From: Thiocapsa imhoffii
GTDB taxonomy: Bacteria > Pseudomonadota > Gammaproteobacteria > Chromatiales > Chromatiaceae
Assembly (NCBI RefSeq): GCF_016583985.1
Contig: NZ_NRSD01000006.1
Location: forward strand, 124,001-188,000
Length of the DNA: 64,000 bases
Reading direction: 5' to 3'
Below are positions 57,226-64,000 of the stretch, in pieces (position 1 is the first letter of the stretch; each line of letters opens with the position of its first letter). The notes below the pieces were generated by a model, which saw nothing but the letters and a program-made list of their open reading frames with translations, made no database searches and was not told where the DNA came from. The translations under genes and the position numbers were made by a program.

Positions 57226-57714
57226 CGTCGAAGCAGCCTCTTGGTTCATCTCGGTCAAGCCCACGCTGAATCGCGCAGGGTAAGAAACCACGCGCGCCTT
57301 GGCAACCGGGATTCGAATTCACCTGGACGGGACAACCAGCCTGCCATATCTCAATACTGAGCATTGCGTCAGCGACGCGATGCTCGCGCTGTCCGCGCGG
57401 CGGCGATCGTTGACAGCGTGGCGCATCCAACCAGACAATGCCCTGCGCTGGTTCGCCATCATCTGGCGTGAGGAGTATCGTAACCATCGCTCGGCGGCGT
57501 CCCTGAACGCTTCCAGCAACGCAACTCGACGAGTGATGGGGTTTCGGGTTGCGCGACGGGCTGATTTTCCCAAAGCTTCGTCTATAACGACTAGAGAGAT
57601 CGACCGAGGGGGCAGAAGTGCTAGGCAACGAAACCAACCCTGTTTCGTGTTCCGTCATCGCCCCGTCACCCCGACCTAACCATCCGAATCAACAACTACG
57701 GAGTGACTCGACCC
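57226..57714. other. 489-base divergent gap between thrC and the acetate module
   Basis: No gene is supported on either strand. It contains a 12-base-pair hairpin at 57359-57385 and, nearer the acetate genes, a TATAAC box (57583-57588) that could serve as a -10 element for the plus strand; no good -35 was found at the right distance. It should hold the promoters of both thrC and the DUF4212 gene. Confidence 0.55.
57359..57385. other. Twelve-base-pair hairpin in the thrC upstream region
   Basis: GAGCATTGCGTC pairs with GACGCGATGCTC across a 3-base AGC loop, eleven Watson-Crick pairs and one G-T wobble. No T-run follows on either strand. It lies about 134 bases upstream of thrC and could be a leader structure or a transcript end. 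Confidence 0.5.
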
Positions 57715-57972
57715 ATGACACCTGAAAAACGCGCTGACTACTGGAGCGCGAACCTGCTGCTCCTCATGGTCCTATTGATCATCTGGTTCGTCGTCTCATT
57801 CGGCTTCGGCATCCTACTCGTGGAGCCACTGAACGCCTTCCACCTCGGGGGTTATCCACTCGGCTTTTGGTTCGCCCAACAAGGTTCCATCTATGTTTTC
57901 GTCGCGCTGATCTTCATCTACGCGGCGGCGATGAACAAACTCGATATCAAATTCGACGTCGGCGAGGAGTGA
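57715..57972 (+). CDS. DUF4212 small subunit of a sodium:solute symporter
   Basis: This 85-residue membrane protein has two helices (LLLLMVLLIIWFVVSFGFGI and GSIYVFVALIFIYAAAM) and the DUF4212 features RADYWSANLLLL and GYPLGFWFAQQGS. DUF4212 proteins are encoded directly before acetate/solute symporters and are taken as their small subunits. The ATG at 57715 is chosen with GGAG 11 bases away; a GTG four codons earlier is less likely. The symporter gene follows after 13 bases. Confidence 0.88.
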   Translation: MTPEKRADYWSANLLLLMVLLIIWFVVSFGFGILLVEPLNAFHLGGYPLGFWFAQQGSIYVFVALIFIYAAAMNKLDIKFDVGEE

Positions 57973-57985
57973 GGAGCCCCACACC

Positions 57986-59791
57986 ATGACTGCACTCGAG
58001 ATCTGGACCTACAGTATCGTTGGTCTGACCTTCGCGACCTATATCGGCATCGCCGTCTGGTCACGCGCGAAGAGTACGAGCGACTTCTACGTCGCCGGCG
58101 GCGGTGTCAACCCAGTTGCCAACGGCATGGCGACCGCCGCGGATTGGATGTCAGCGGCCTCCTTCATATCGATGGCGGGCATGATCGCCTTTAATGGTTA
58201 TGGCGGCTCGGTGTTCCTGATGGGCTGGACCGGTGGCTATGTGCTGCTGGCGCTGTTGCTGGCTCCCTACTTGCGTAAGTTTGGCAAGTTCACGGTTCCT
58301 GAGTTCATCGGCGATCGCTACTACTCGCAGACCGCTCGGGTCGTGGCCGTCGTCTGCTTGATCCTCGCCTCGGTGACTTACGTCATCGGTCAGATGACAG
58401 GGATCGGGGTTGCGTTCGGCCGCTTCCTCGGCGTTTCCTACGAAATGGGTATCTTGGCCGGCATGGGCATCGTCGCGATCTATGCCATCATGGGTGGAAT
58501 GAAGGGTATTACCTACACCCAGATTGCCCAGTACGTCGTCTTGATCTTCGCCTATACCATTCCCGCCATCTTCATCTCGCTGAATCTGACCGGTAACCCG
58601 CTGCCACAATTGGGGCTTGGGGGTGAGTACATGCGCGATGGCGTGTCCAGCGGCATGACGCTGCTCGCTAAGCTCGATCAGGTGGTGACCGATCTCGGCT
58701 TCAAGGAATACACCACGCAGGTGATGGGTAGCTCGCTCAATATGTTCGTCTACACCCTCTCCCTGATGATCGGGACGGCGGGACTGCCGCACGTCATCAT
58801 TCGCTTCTTCACGGTGCCAAAGGTGCGCGATGCACGGTTCTCAGCCGGTTGGGCACTGGTCTTCATCGCCATCCTCTATACGACCGCACCCGCCGTCGGT
58901 GCCATGGCGCGCCTGAACCTGATCGACACCATCCAGATCGGCCCGATCGGCAGCGAGCAGGGGAACCTGGTCTACGACGACCGTCCGGATTGGTTCAAAC
59001 GCTGGGAGGCCACGGGCCTGCTCAAGTGGGAAGACAAAAACGACGACGGCCGCATCCAGTATTACAACGACCAGAACCCGGAATTCGCGGCGAAGGCCGA
59101 GGAATGGGGTTGGAGGGGCAACGAGATGGTGACCGTCAACAACGACATCATCGTCTTAGCGAATCCCGAAATCGCTGGTCTGCCAGACTGGGTGATCGCG
59201 CTCGTGGTCGCCGGTGGTCTCGCGGCGGCACTCTCGACCGCGGCGGGATTGCTCCTCGCCATCTCATCGGCAATCTCGCATGACCTGTTGAAGGGCGTCT
59301 TCATGCCGCACATCTCGGAGAAGCGAGAACTCCTCGCCGGACGTCTCGCGATGATCGCGGCGATCCTCCTTGCGGGTTATCTCGGAATCAACCCACCTGG
59401 CTTCGCCGCGGGGACGGTCGCGATTGCCTTCGGACTTGCCGCATCATCGCTGTTCCCCGCACTGATGATGGGCATCTTCGCCAAGCGCATGAATTCGGCC
59501 GGGGCGGTCGCGGGCATGATCGCGGGTTTGGTCGTGACCCTGCTGTATGTGTTCCAACACAAGGGCATTCTGTTCATCCAGGGGACGAGTTTCCTTGCCC
59601 CTGATCTGGGCATGGGCGCGAACTGGTTCTTCGGGATCACACCCGAGGCCTTCGGGGCGATCGGCGCTGGGGTGAACTTCCTCGTTGCCATCGCGGTGTT
59701 CAAGTTTGCGGCACCGCCTCCCGAGCACATCCAGCACCTCGTCGAGGATGTGCGCATCCCACGTGGCTCTGGGGCCGCAACGGGTCACTAG
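57986..59791 (+). CDS. actP: Sodium:solute symporter, acetate permease-like
   Basis: This 601-residue member of the sodium/solute symporter family has about 13 helices. Family sequences include YVAGGGVNPVANGMATAADW, SFISMAGMIAFNGYGG, PEFIGDRYYSQTARVVA and LSTAAGLLLAISSAISHDL. It probably takes up acetate: it sits with a DUF4212 subunit and upstream of acs. A loop near residues 350-361 reads like an EF-hand calcium loop (DKNDDGRIQYYN), which is unusual for such carriers. A strong terminator follows at 59897. The ActP name is by similarity of family and context; other organic acids are possible. Confidence 0.82.
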   Translation: MTALEIWTYSIVGLTFATYIGIAVWSRAKSTSDFYVAGGGVNPVANGMATAADWMSAASFISMAGMIAFNGYGGSVFLMGWTGGYVLLALLLAPYLRKFGKFTVPEFIGDRYYSQTARVVAVVCLILASVTYVIGQMTGIGVAFGRFLGVSYEMGILAGMGIVAIYAIMGGMKGITYTQIAQYVVLIFAYTIPAIFISLNLTGNPLPQLGLGGEYMRDGVSSGMTLLAKLDQVVTDLGFKEYTTQVMGSSLNMFVYTLSLMIGTAGLPHVIIRFFTVPKVRDARFSAGWALVFIAILYTTAPAVGAMARLNLIDTIQIGPIGSEQGNLVYDDRPDWFKRWEATGLLKWEDKNDDGRIQYYNDQNPEFAAKAEEWGWRGNEMVTVNNDIIVLANPEIAGLPDWVIALVVAGGLAAALSTAAGLLLAISSAISHDLLKGVFMPHISEKRELLAGRLAMIAAILLAGYLGINPPGFAAGTVAIAFGLAASSLFPALMMGIFAKRMNSAGAVAGMIAGLVVTLLYVFQHKGILFIQGTSFLAPDLGMGANWFFGITPEAFGAIGAGVNFLVAIAVFKFAAPPPEHIQHLVEDVRIPRGSGAATGH

Positions 59792-59896
59792 GAGGTCGCT
59801 TTCCCTGGTCGGCGGTGATGGTCAACGCCGGCCGGGGACCCGCCTGAGTGTGGGACATGCACCGCCGCGACTTGACGGGTCGCACGTCAGACAGGA

Positions 59897-59919
59897 CCCC
59901 GCCGTCGGCGGGGTTTTTT
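59897..59919 (+). terminator. Rho-independent terminator after the symporter gene
   Basis: CCCCGCC-GTC-GGCGGGG forms a perfect 7-base-pair stem with a 3-base loop, followed directly by TTTTTT. It lies about 105 bases after the symporter stop and would end the DUF4212-symporter transcript before the next gene. Confidence 0.9.
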
Positions 59920-59968
59920 ATCTGTCGCGCCGGGAATCGTAAAGATCAGACCAAACGAGGCATGGGTG

Positions 59969-61834
59969 ATGCAGATCGAACTGATCGAGATCCAAGATTT
60001 TCTGGCCGAACACCCGCCCTTCGATCAATTGCCGAAAGACACCCTCGAGCGCATCCCCCGGCGCCTGACGGTGCGATACTTCCGTCGTGGCAGCCCCTTC
60101 CCGCCCGAGGATGCCGACCCGCCGTGCGTCTACATCCTCAGACGAGGTGCAGTCGAACTGCGCAACAGTCAGGGTGAGCTTGTTGGCAAGTTGGCCGAAG
60201 GCGACCTTTGCGACATGCCCTGTCGCTCTCGCACCGAAGGGACGCACTTTCAAGGCAATACCTCCGAGGATACGCTCGTCTATGCCCTCCCCTGCGGTGA
60301 ACTCGATCAGCTCCGCACCGAGCATCCCGCCTTCGCCGAACACTTCGAGCAATCCATCTCGGAACGGTTGCGCAAGGCGCTCGACATCATCGTGGATTCC
60401 CCGTCGTCCGGCAGCGGCCTGATGACCGTGCAGCTGGGCAGCATGCTTAAACGCGACCCCATTGTGGCAGGACCCGACACGAGCATCCGCGAGGCGGCGC
60501 AACGGATGTCCGAGCACCGGGTCTCGTCGCTGCTCATCATGGAGGGCGATCACCTCGCGGGAATGATCACGGATCGGGATCTGCGCAGCCGCTGTGTCGC
60601 CGTCGGACTTCCCACCGATCGTCCGGTGCGCGACATCATGACCGAGCAACTGCAGACCGCGCAGGTCGATACCCTCGGGTTTCAGGCGCTCCTCACCATG
60701 ACGCGACTGAATGTCCATCACCTGCCCGTGCTCGAGGGTGAGCGGGTCGTCGGTCTGATCTCAACGACCGATCTAACCCGTTTCCAAAGTGCCAACGCGG
60801 TTTACTTGGTCGGGGATATCCACCGCGCCTCCTCGATCGAGACACTGATTCAAATCAGCGCGAAGATTCCCGAGTTGCAGGTCCATCTGATCAATAGCGG
60901 GGCGACCGCGAATCATGTGGGCCAGGCTATCAGTGCCGTGACCGACGCCATCACGCGACGTCTCATCGATCTCGCCGAGGCCGATCTCGGCCCGCCTCCC
61001 GCGCCCTACGCCTGGCTCGCGGGAGGCTCTCAAGCCCGTCGCGAGCAGTCCTCGCATTCCGATCAGGACAACGCGCTGCTGATCGCCGACCATGCCAAAC
61101 CCGATGATGATGCCTATTTTGCCGCGTTGGCGAAGATCGTCAACGACGGACTCGACGCCTGCGGCTTCGTGTACTGCCCGGGCGATGTCATGGCGGCGAA
61201 TCCGAAATGGCGCCAGCCCCTGCGCATTTGGAATAAGTACTTCGCCAACTGGATCTTGAAGCCAGAACCCAAGGCCTTGATGCTGGCGAATGTCTTCTTC
61301 GACTTACGCGCGATCCATGACCCCGAACAACTGTTCTCCGAGCTGCAGGAACGCATCATTGAGCGCTCGAAATCCAATCGGATCTTCGTTGCCTACATGG
61401 TCGCGAATGCACTCAAATATCGTCCCCCACTTGGCTTTTTCCGTAACATCGTCCTGATCCAGGGGGGCGAGAACGATCACACCTTCGATATCAAGCATAA
61501 GGGCATCGTGCCGATTGTCGATTTGGCACGCATTCACGCCCTCTCCGCGGGGCTCGCCGAGACCAATACCATCGAGCGACTCGCGGCTGCGGCCGAGATC
61601 GGCGCCCTGAGCAAAGACGGCTCGGCCAATTTGATCGATGCGATCGAGTTCATCGGAACCTTGCGGATGCGTCATCAGGCCAAGCAATTGAGTCATGGCA
61701 GAAAGGCGGACAACTTCGTCTCTCCCAACGAGTTGTCTCCGTTGGAGCGGGGGCACCTGAAAGACGCCTTTTTATTGATCAACACCATGCAAGAGTCATT
61801 GGGGCAGCGCTATCAATCCGGACGGTTCGCGTAG
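59969..61834 (+). CDS. cNMP-binding, CBS-pair and DUF294 nucleotidyltransferase-like protein
   Basis: This 621-residue cytoplasmic protein has a cyclic-nucleotide-binding-like domain (~1-125), a CBS pair (~155-285; VSSLLIMEGDHLAGMITDRD, HLPVLEGERVVGLISTTDL), a DUF294 nucleotidyltransferase-like domain (~300-440) with GGSQARREQSSHSDQDNALL, and a C-terminal DUF294 part. The DQD sequence fits the two acids of nucleotidyltransferases. These proteins neighbour acetate symporters and Acs in many proteobacteria and are thought to sense nucleotides and control the transport or activity. The ATG at 59969 has GAGG eight bases away; a GTG lies one codon earlier. Confidence 0.88.
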   Translation: MQIELIEIQDFLAEHPPFDQLPKDTLERIPRRLTVRYFRRGSPFPPEDADPPCVYILRRGAVELRNSQGELVGKLAEGDLCDMPCRSRTEGTHFQGNTSEDTLVYALPCGELDQLRTEHPAFAEHFEQSISERLRKALDIIVDSPSSGSGLMTVQLGSMLKRDPIVAGPDTSIREAAQRMSEHRVSSLLIMEGDHLAGMITDRDLRSRCVAVGLPTDRPVRDIMTEQLQTAQVDTLGFQALLTMTRLNVHHLPVLEGERVVGLISTTDLTRFQSANAVYLVGDIHRASSIETLIQISAKIPELQVHLINSGATANHVGQAISAVTDAITRRLIDLAEADLGPPPAPYAWLAGGSQARREQSSHSDQDNALLIADHAKPDDDAYFAALAKIVNDGLDACGFVYCPGDVMAANPKWRQPLRIWNKYFANWILKPEPKALMLANVFFDLRAIHDPEQLFSELQERIIERSKSNRIFVAYMVANALKYRPPLGFFRNIVLIQGGENDHTFDIKHKGIVPIVDLARIHALSAGLAETNTIERLAAAAEIGALSKDGSANLIDAIEFIGTLRMRHQAKQLSHGRKADNFVSPNELSPLERGHLKDAFLLINTMQESLGQRYQSGRFA

Positions 61835-61843
61835 GAGTTGGGT

Positions 61844-62521
61844 GTGGGTAGACTGCTGGATTGGCGCCGCCGGTGGCGACTCCGCCGGTCCCCTCCCGGA
61901 CCGTTGCGCTCCTATCTCGATCACCCGTTTCCGCTGGCCAAGACCGACTACCGCGAGGTCGACTATCTCGCCATCGATCTTGAGACGACGGGTCTGGACA
62001 TCGCCCATGATCTCATCTTGAGCGTAGGCTACGTCAGCGTTCATGGCTGTGAGATCGATCTGTCGAGCGCGCGCCACCGGGTCGTGAGGATCGATCGCTC
62101 GATTCCAGAAGCAAGCGCGGTGATCCATCAGATCACGGATGATGAGGCCGCCGGTGGCGAAGAATTGCAGGACGTGCTCGAGGAATTACTCGGCACACTC
62201 GCGGGCAAGGTCATGATCGCCCATCACGCACGCATCGAGCGTGGTTTTCTGACGCGCGCCTGCAAACGACTGTGGAAGCGAGGTCTCCTCATGCCGGTGG
62301 TCGATACACAAATTCTCGCGCTGCGCACCTTCGAGCGACGCCAGACGGCCTTCAAGGCCTCCGATCTGCGCCTGCACTCACTCGGAGACCGCTACAACCT
62401 GCCGCGTTATGGTGCGCATAACGCCTTGAGCGATGCGCTCGCATCGGCTGAATTGTTTCTCGCCCAGGCCGCCTATCGTGACTCGGGCCGAGGCCTGCCC
62501 TTGCGGGATTTCCTGTGCTGA
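61844..62521 (+). CDS. 3'-5' exonuclease, DEDDh type (DNA polymerase III epsilon-like)
   Basis: About 225 residues. The exonuclease motifs are present: Exo I AIDLETTGLD, Exo II in MIAHHARIERGFL, and Exo III HNALSDALASAELF. It is of the DnaQ-like class but short, without the tau-binding tail, and so is not the replicative epsilon subunit. The GTG at 61844 has GGAG six bases upstream; a TTG at 61838 directly abuts it and is less likely. It follows the DUF294 gene by nine bases and its link to that gene is conserved in acetate clusters. Its substrate is unknown. Confidence 0.86.
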   Translation: MGRLLDWRRRWRLRRSPPGPLRSYLDHPFPLAKTDYREVDYLAIDLETTGLDIAHDLILSVGYVSVHGCEIDLSSARHRVVRIDRSIPEASAVIHQITDDEAAGGEELQDVLEELLGTLAGKVMIAHHARIERGFLTRACKRLWKRGLLMPVVDTQILALRTFERRQTAFKASDLRLHSLGDRYNLPRYGAHNALSDALASAELFLAQAAYRDSGRGLPLRDFLC

Positions 62522-62821
62522 GACCCAGGCAAACCCGCAAAGCGACTGGCTGTGTCCAATTGGACCGTTTACTATTGTGGACTGGCTCTGGTCTGGAAAC
62601 CGCGTGCGAGCCACCGGGATATCAGGTCGCGCCGGGACCCGCCCCGAAGGGTTCCGATCGCCACCTGATCGCAGGAGTCGGGGACCCTCGAGAGGGCACC
62701 GAAGACCTGGGCTTCATCCCGAGCGAGTCAGGTTTCCCCGTCCCGACGACTGATCGGCATTTGCGACGACGGTCGCGGTCAGCACCGTGGATCGTCTCAC
62801 TACACTAAAGAGAGGAAGATC
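62522..62821. other. 300-base region upstream of acs
   Basis: No gene is supported. It contains the perfect 12-base palindrome at 62554-62565 and should hold the acs promoter, though no clear sigma-70 pair was found. The final bases, GAGAGGAAG, are the acs ribosome site. Confidence 0.55.
62554..62565. promoter_or_regulatory. Perfect palindrome GTCCAATTGGAC upstream of acs
   Basis: The 12 bases read the same on both strands. Together with the flanking TACTAT, it could be a regulator site over an upstream promoter, about 257 bases before the acs start. A chance occurrence cannot be excluded. Confidence 0.4.
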
Positions 62822-64000
62822 ATGTCAGAAGAAAAAATCTATGCCGTCCCCGCGGACATCGCGGCCAACGCCCATATCGATGCCGAGCGCTACGCGGCGA
62901 TGTATCAACAGTCGCTGGATGACCCCGAGACGTTTTGGGCCGAACAGGCCGAGACCTTCCTGACCTGGTCCAAGAAGTGGGACCAGGTCATGGATTACAG
63001 TTACCAGGCCGACGATCTGCACATCAAATGGTTCGCGGGCGGCAAACTCAATGTGTCCTACAACTGTCTCGACCGTCACCTCGAAACGCGGGGCGATCAA
63101 GTCGCGATCATCTGGGAGGCGGACAATCCCGAGGAAGACCGCAAGCTCACTTACCGCGAACTCCATGCCGAAGTCTGCCGACTGGCTAATGTCCTGAAGT
63201 CGCGTGGTGTGCGTAAGGGCGATCGGGTGTGCATCTATCTGCCGATGATCCCCGAGGCTGCCGTTGCGATGCTGGCCTGCACGCGGATCGGTGCCGCGCA
63301 CTCGATCGTCTTCGGCGGCTTCTCGCCCGATTCTCTGCGTGATCGTGTCCTCGACTCAGAATGTCGTCTGGTCATCACCTCCGACGAAAGCGTGCGGGGC
63401 GGACGCCACATCCCCCTGAAGAAGAATGCCGATACCGCGATGGCCGAATGCCCCAACGTCGACACGGTGATCGTGGTGCGCCGCACCGGCGGCAAGGTCG
63501 ATTGGACCGAGGGTCGGGACATCTGGTACCACGAGGCACTCGCCAGCGTGCCCGCCGAGTGCCCAGTGGAGGAAATGGACGCCGAGGATCCGCTCTTTAT
63601 CCTCTACACCTCGGGTTCGACCGGGAAACCGAAGGGGGTGTTGCACACCACCGGCGGTTATCTCGTCTTCGCGGCGATGACGCACAAATACACCTTCGAT
63701 TACCAGGACGGTGAGGTCTACTGGTGCACCGCCGACGTCGGTTGGGTCACCGGCCATACCTACATCGTCTATGGTCCGCTTGCCAATGGCGCCACCTCCC
63801 TCATGTTCGAGGGCATTCCGAACTATCCCGACATGTCGCGGTTCTGGGACGTCATCGACAAACATCAGGTCAACATCTTCTACACCGCGCCGACGGCGAT
63901 CCGCTCCCTGATGCGCGCCGGTGAGGAACCCGTGAAAAAGACTTCCCGCACGTCGTTGCGGATCCTCGGCTCGGTCGGTGAGCCGATCAACCCCGAGGCT
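62822..64000 (+). CDS. acs: Acetyl-CoA synthetase, N-terminal part (cut by window end)
   Basis: The first 393 residues of an AMP-forming ligase that activates acetate to acetyl-CoA via acetyl-AMP. The frame runs to the window end. It shows the Acs N-terminal [39 protein letters not shown], the nucleotide loop [12 protein letters not shown], and [20 protein letters not shown], which is typical of acetyl-CoA synthetases rather than other acyl-CoA ligases. The regulatory lysine and catalytic C-terminal hinge lie beyond the window. A GAGAGGAAG ribosome site precedes the ATG. It completes the acetate module with the symporter upstream. Confidence 0.95.
   Translation, partial: MSEEKIYAVPADIAANAHIDAERYAAMYQQSLDDPETFWAEQAETFLTWSKKWDQVMDYSYQADDLHIKWFAGGKLNVSYNCLDRHLETRGDQVAIIWEADNPEEDRKLTYRELHAEVCRLANVLKSRGVRKGDRVCIYLPMIPEAAVAMLACTRIGAAHSIVFGGFSPDSLRDRVLDSECRLVITSDESVRGGRHIPLKKNADTAMAECPNVDTVIVVRRTGGKVDWTEGRDIWYHEALASVPAECPVEEMDAEDPLFILYTSGSTGKPKGVLHTTGGYLVFAAMTHKYTFDYQDGEVYWCTADVGWVTGHTYIVYGPLANGATSLMFEGIPNYPDMSRFWDVIDKHQVNIFYTAPTAIRSLMRAGEEPVKKTSRTSLRILGSVGEPINPEA

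Noticed and set aside
57315..57325. ATTCGAATTC sequence resembling a tRNA T-loop
   Set aside because: No acceptor stem, anticodon stem or D-loop could be placed around it.
57299..57679. Possible small gene between thrC and the DUF4212 gene
   Set aside because: The 126-residue translation has no recognisable features, no ribosome site, and spans the predicted promoter region and a hairpin.
1..64000. CRISPR arrays, insertion sequences, prophage and transfer genes
   Set aside because: No regularly spaced repeats, transposase or integrase sequences, or terminal inverted repeats were seen; the window is continuous housekeeping and metabolic chromosome.

Overview
This window comes from a high-GC gammaproteobacterium, most likely of the purple sulfur bacterium type (Chromatiales). 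The evidence is the ihfB-rpsA-cmk-aroA order, a bidirectional NAD-linked [NiFe] hydrogenase (hoxEFUYH plus its protease), a DsrC-family protein, and a housekeeping set typical of Gammaproteobacteria. No photosynthesis genes, tRNAs, rRNAs, insertion sequences or CRISPR arrays were seen, so phototrophy is inference only. Nearly all of the window is ordinary chromosome, with dense, often overlapping genes.

Layout. 1-6.7 kb: the end of a PhoR-like kinase; a minus-strand translation/shikimate cluster (aroA, cmk, rpsA, ihfB); yhbY; and a DUF368 lipid-carrier translocase. 6.7-14.5 kb: a complete minus-strand Bat/MoxR operon (moxR, DUF58, DUF4381, batA, fused batB-batC, batD). 14.6-19 kb: a HAD phosphatase, a ferredoxin/double-CDGSH iron-sulfur protein, an NhaR-like regulator, a small secreted triple-repeat protein and pssA. 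19.2-25.1 kb: the plus-strand hox operon, with an unrecognised 108-residue gene between hoxY and hoxH. 25.2-33.6 kb: a CYTH/CHAD protein, transaldolase, rsmA, lon, and a LysR gene divergent from a cysteine-free DsrC-like protein that carries an extra N-terminal domain. 33.7-43.4 kb: sucAB, ubiX, mpl, a membrane protein, lnt and gloB. 43.5-51.5 kb: a copper ATPase with a coupled unknown gene, argG, a PQQ-type sugar dehydrogenase with a DUF971 partner, hemH and a hemerythrin protein. 51.9-57.2 kb: a two-RCK potassium channel with a membrane partner, a Leptospira-type citramalate synthase and threonine synthase. 57.7-64 kb: an acetate module of DUF4212 subunit, symporter, cNMP/CBS/DUF294 protein, DEDDh exonuclease and acetyl-CoA synthetase (cut by the window end).

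How the genes fit together. The hydrogenase links H2 to the NAD(H) pool. The acetate symporter and Acs bring acetate in as acetyl-CoA, which SucAB (TCA cycle) and citramalate synthase (isoleucine precursor) can draw on. The Bat operon and the DUF368, Lnt and Mpl proteins serve the cell envelope. The part least explained by known families is the LysR/DsrC-like pair at 31.3-33.2 kb, where two divergent promoters appear to share one -35 region and an inverted repeat lies at the predicted LysR-gene start site. Next in interest are the small hox-operon gene, the secreted repeat protein at 17.8 kb, and the His/Cys-containing protein coupled to the copper pump.

All calls come from reading the sequence and from remembered family features; no database search was run. 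Start codons were chosen from Shine-Dalgarno spacing and expected N-termini.
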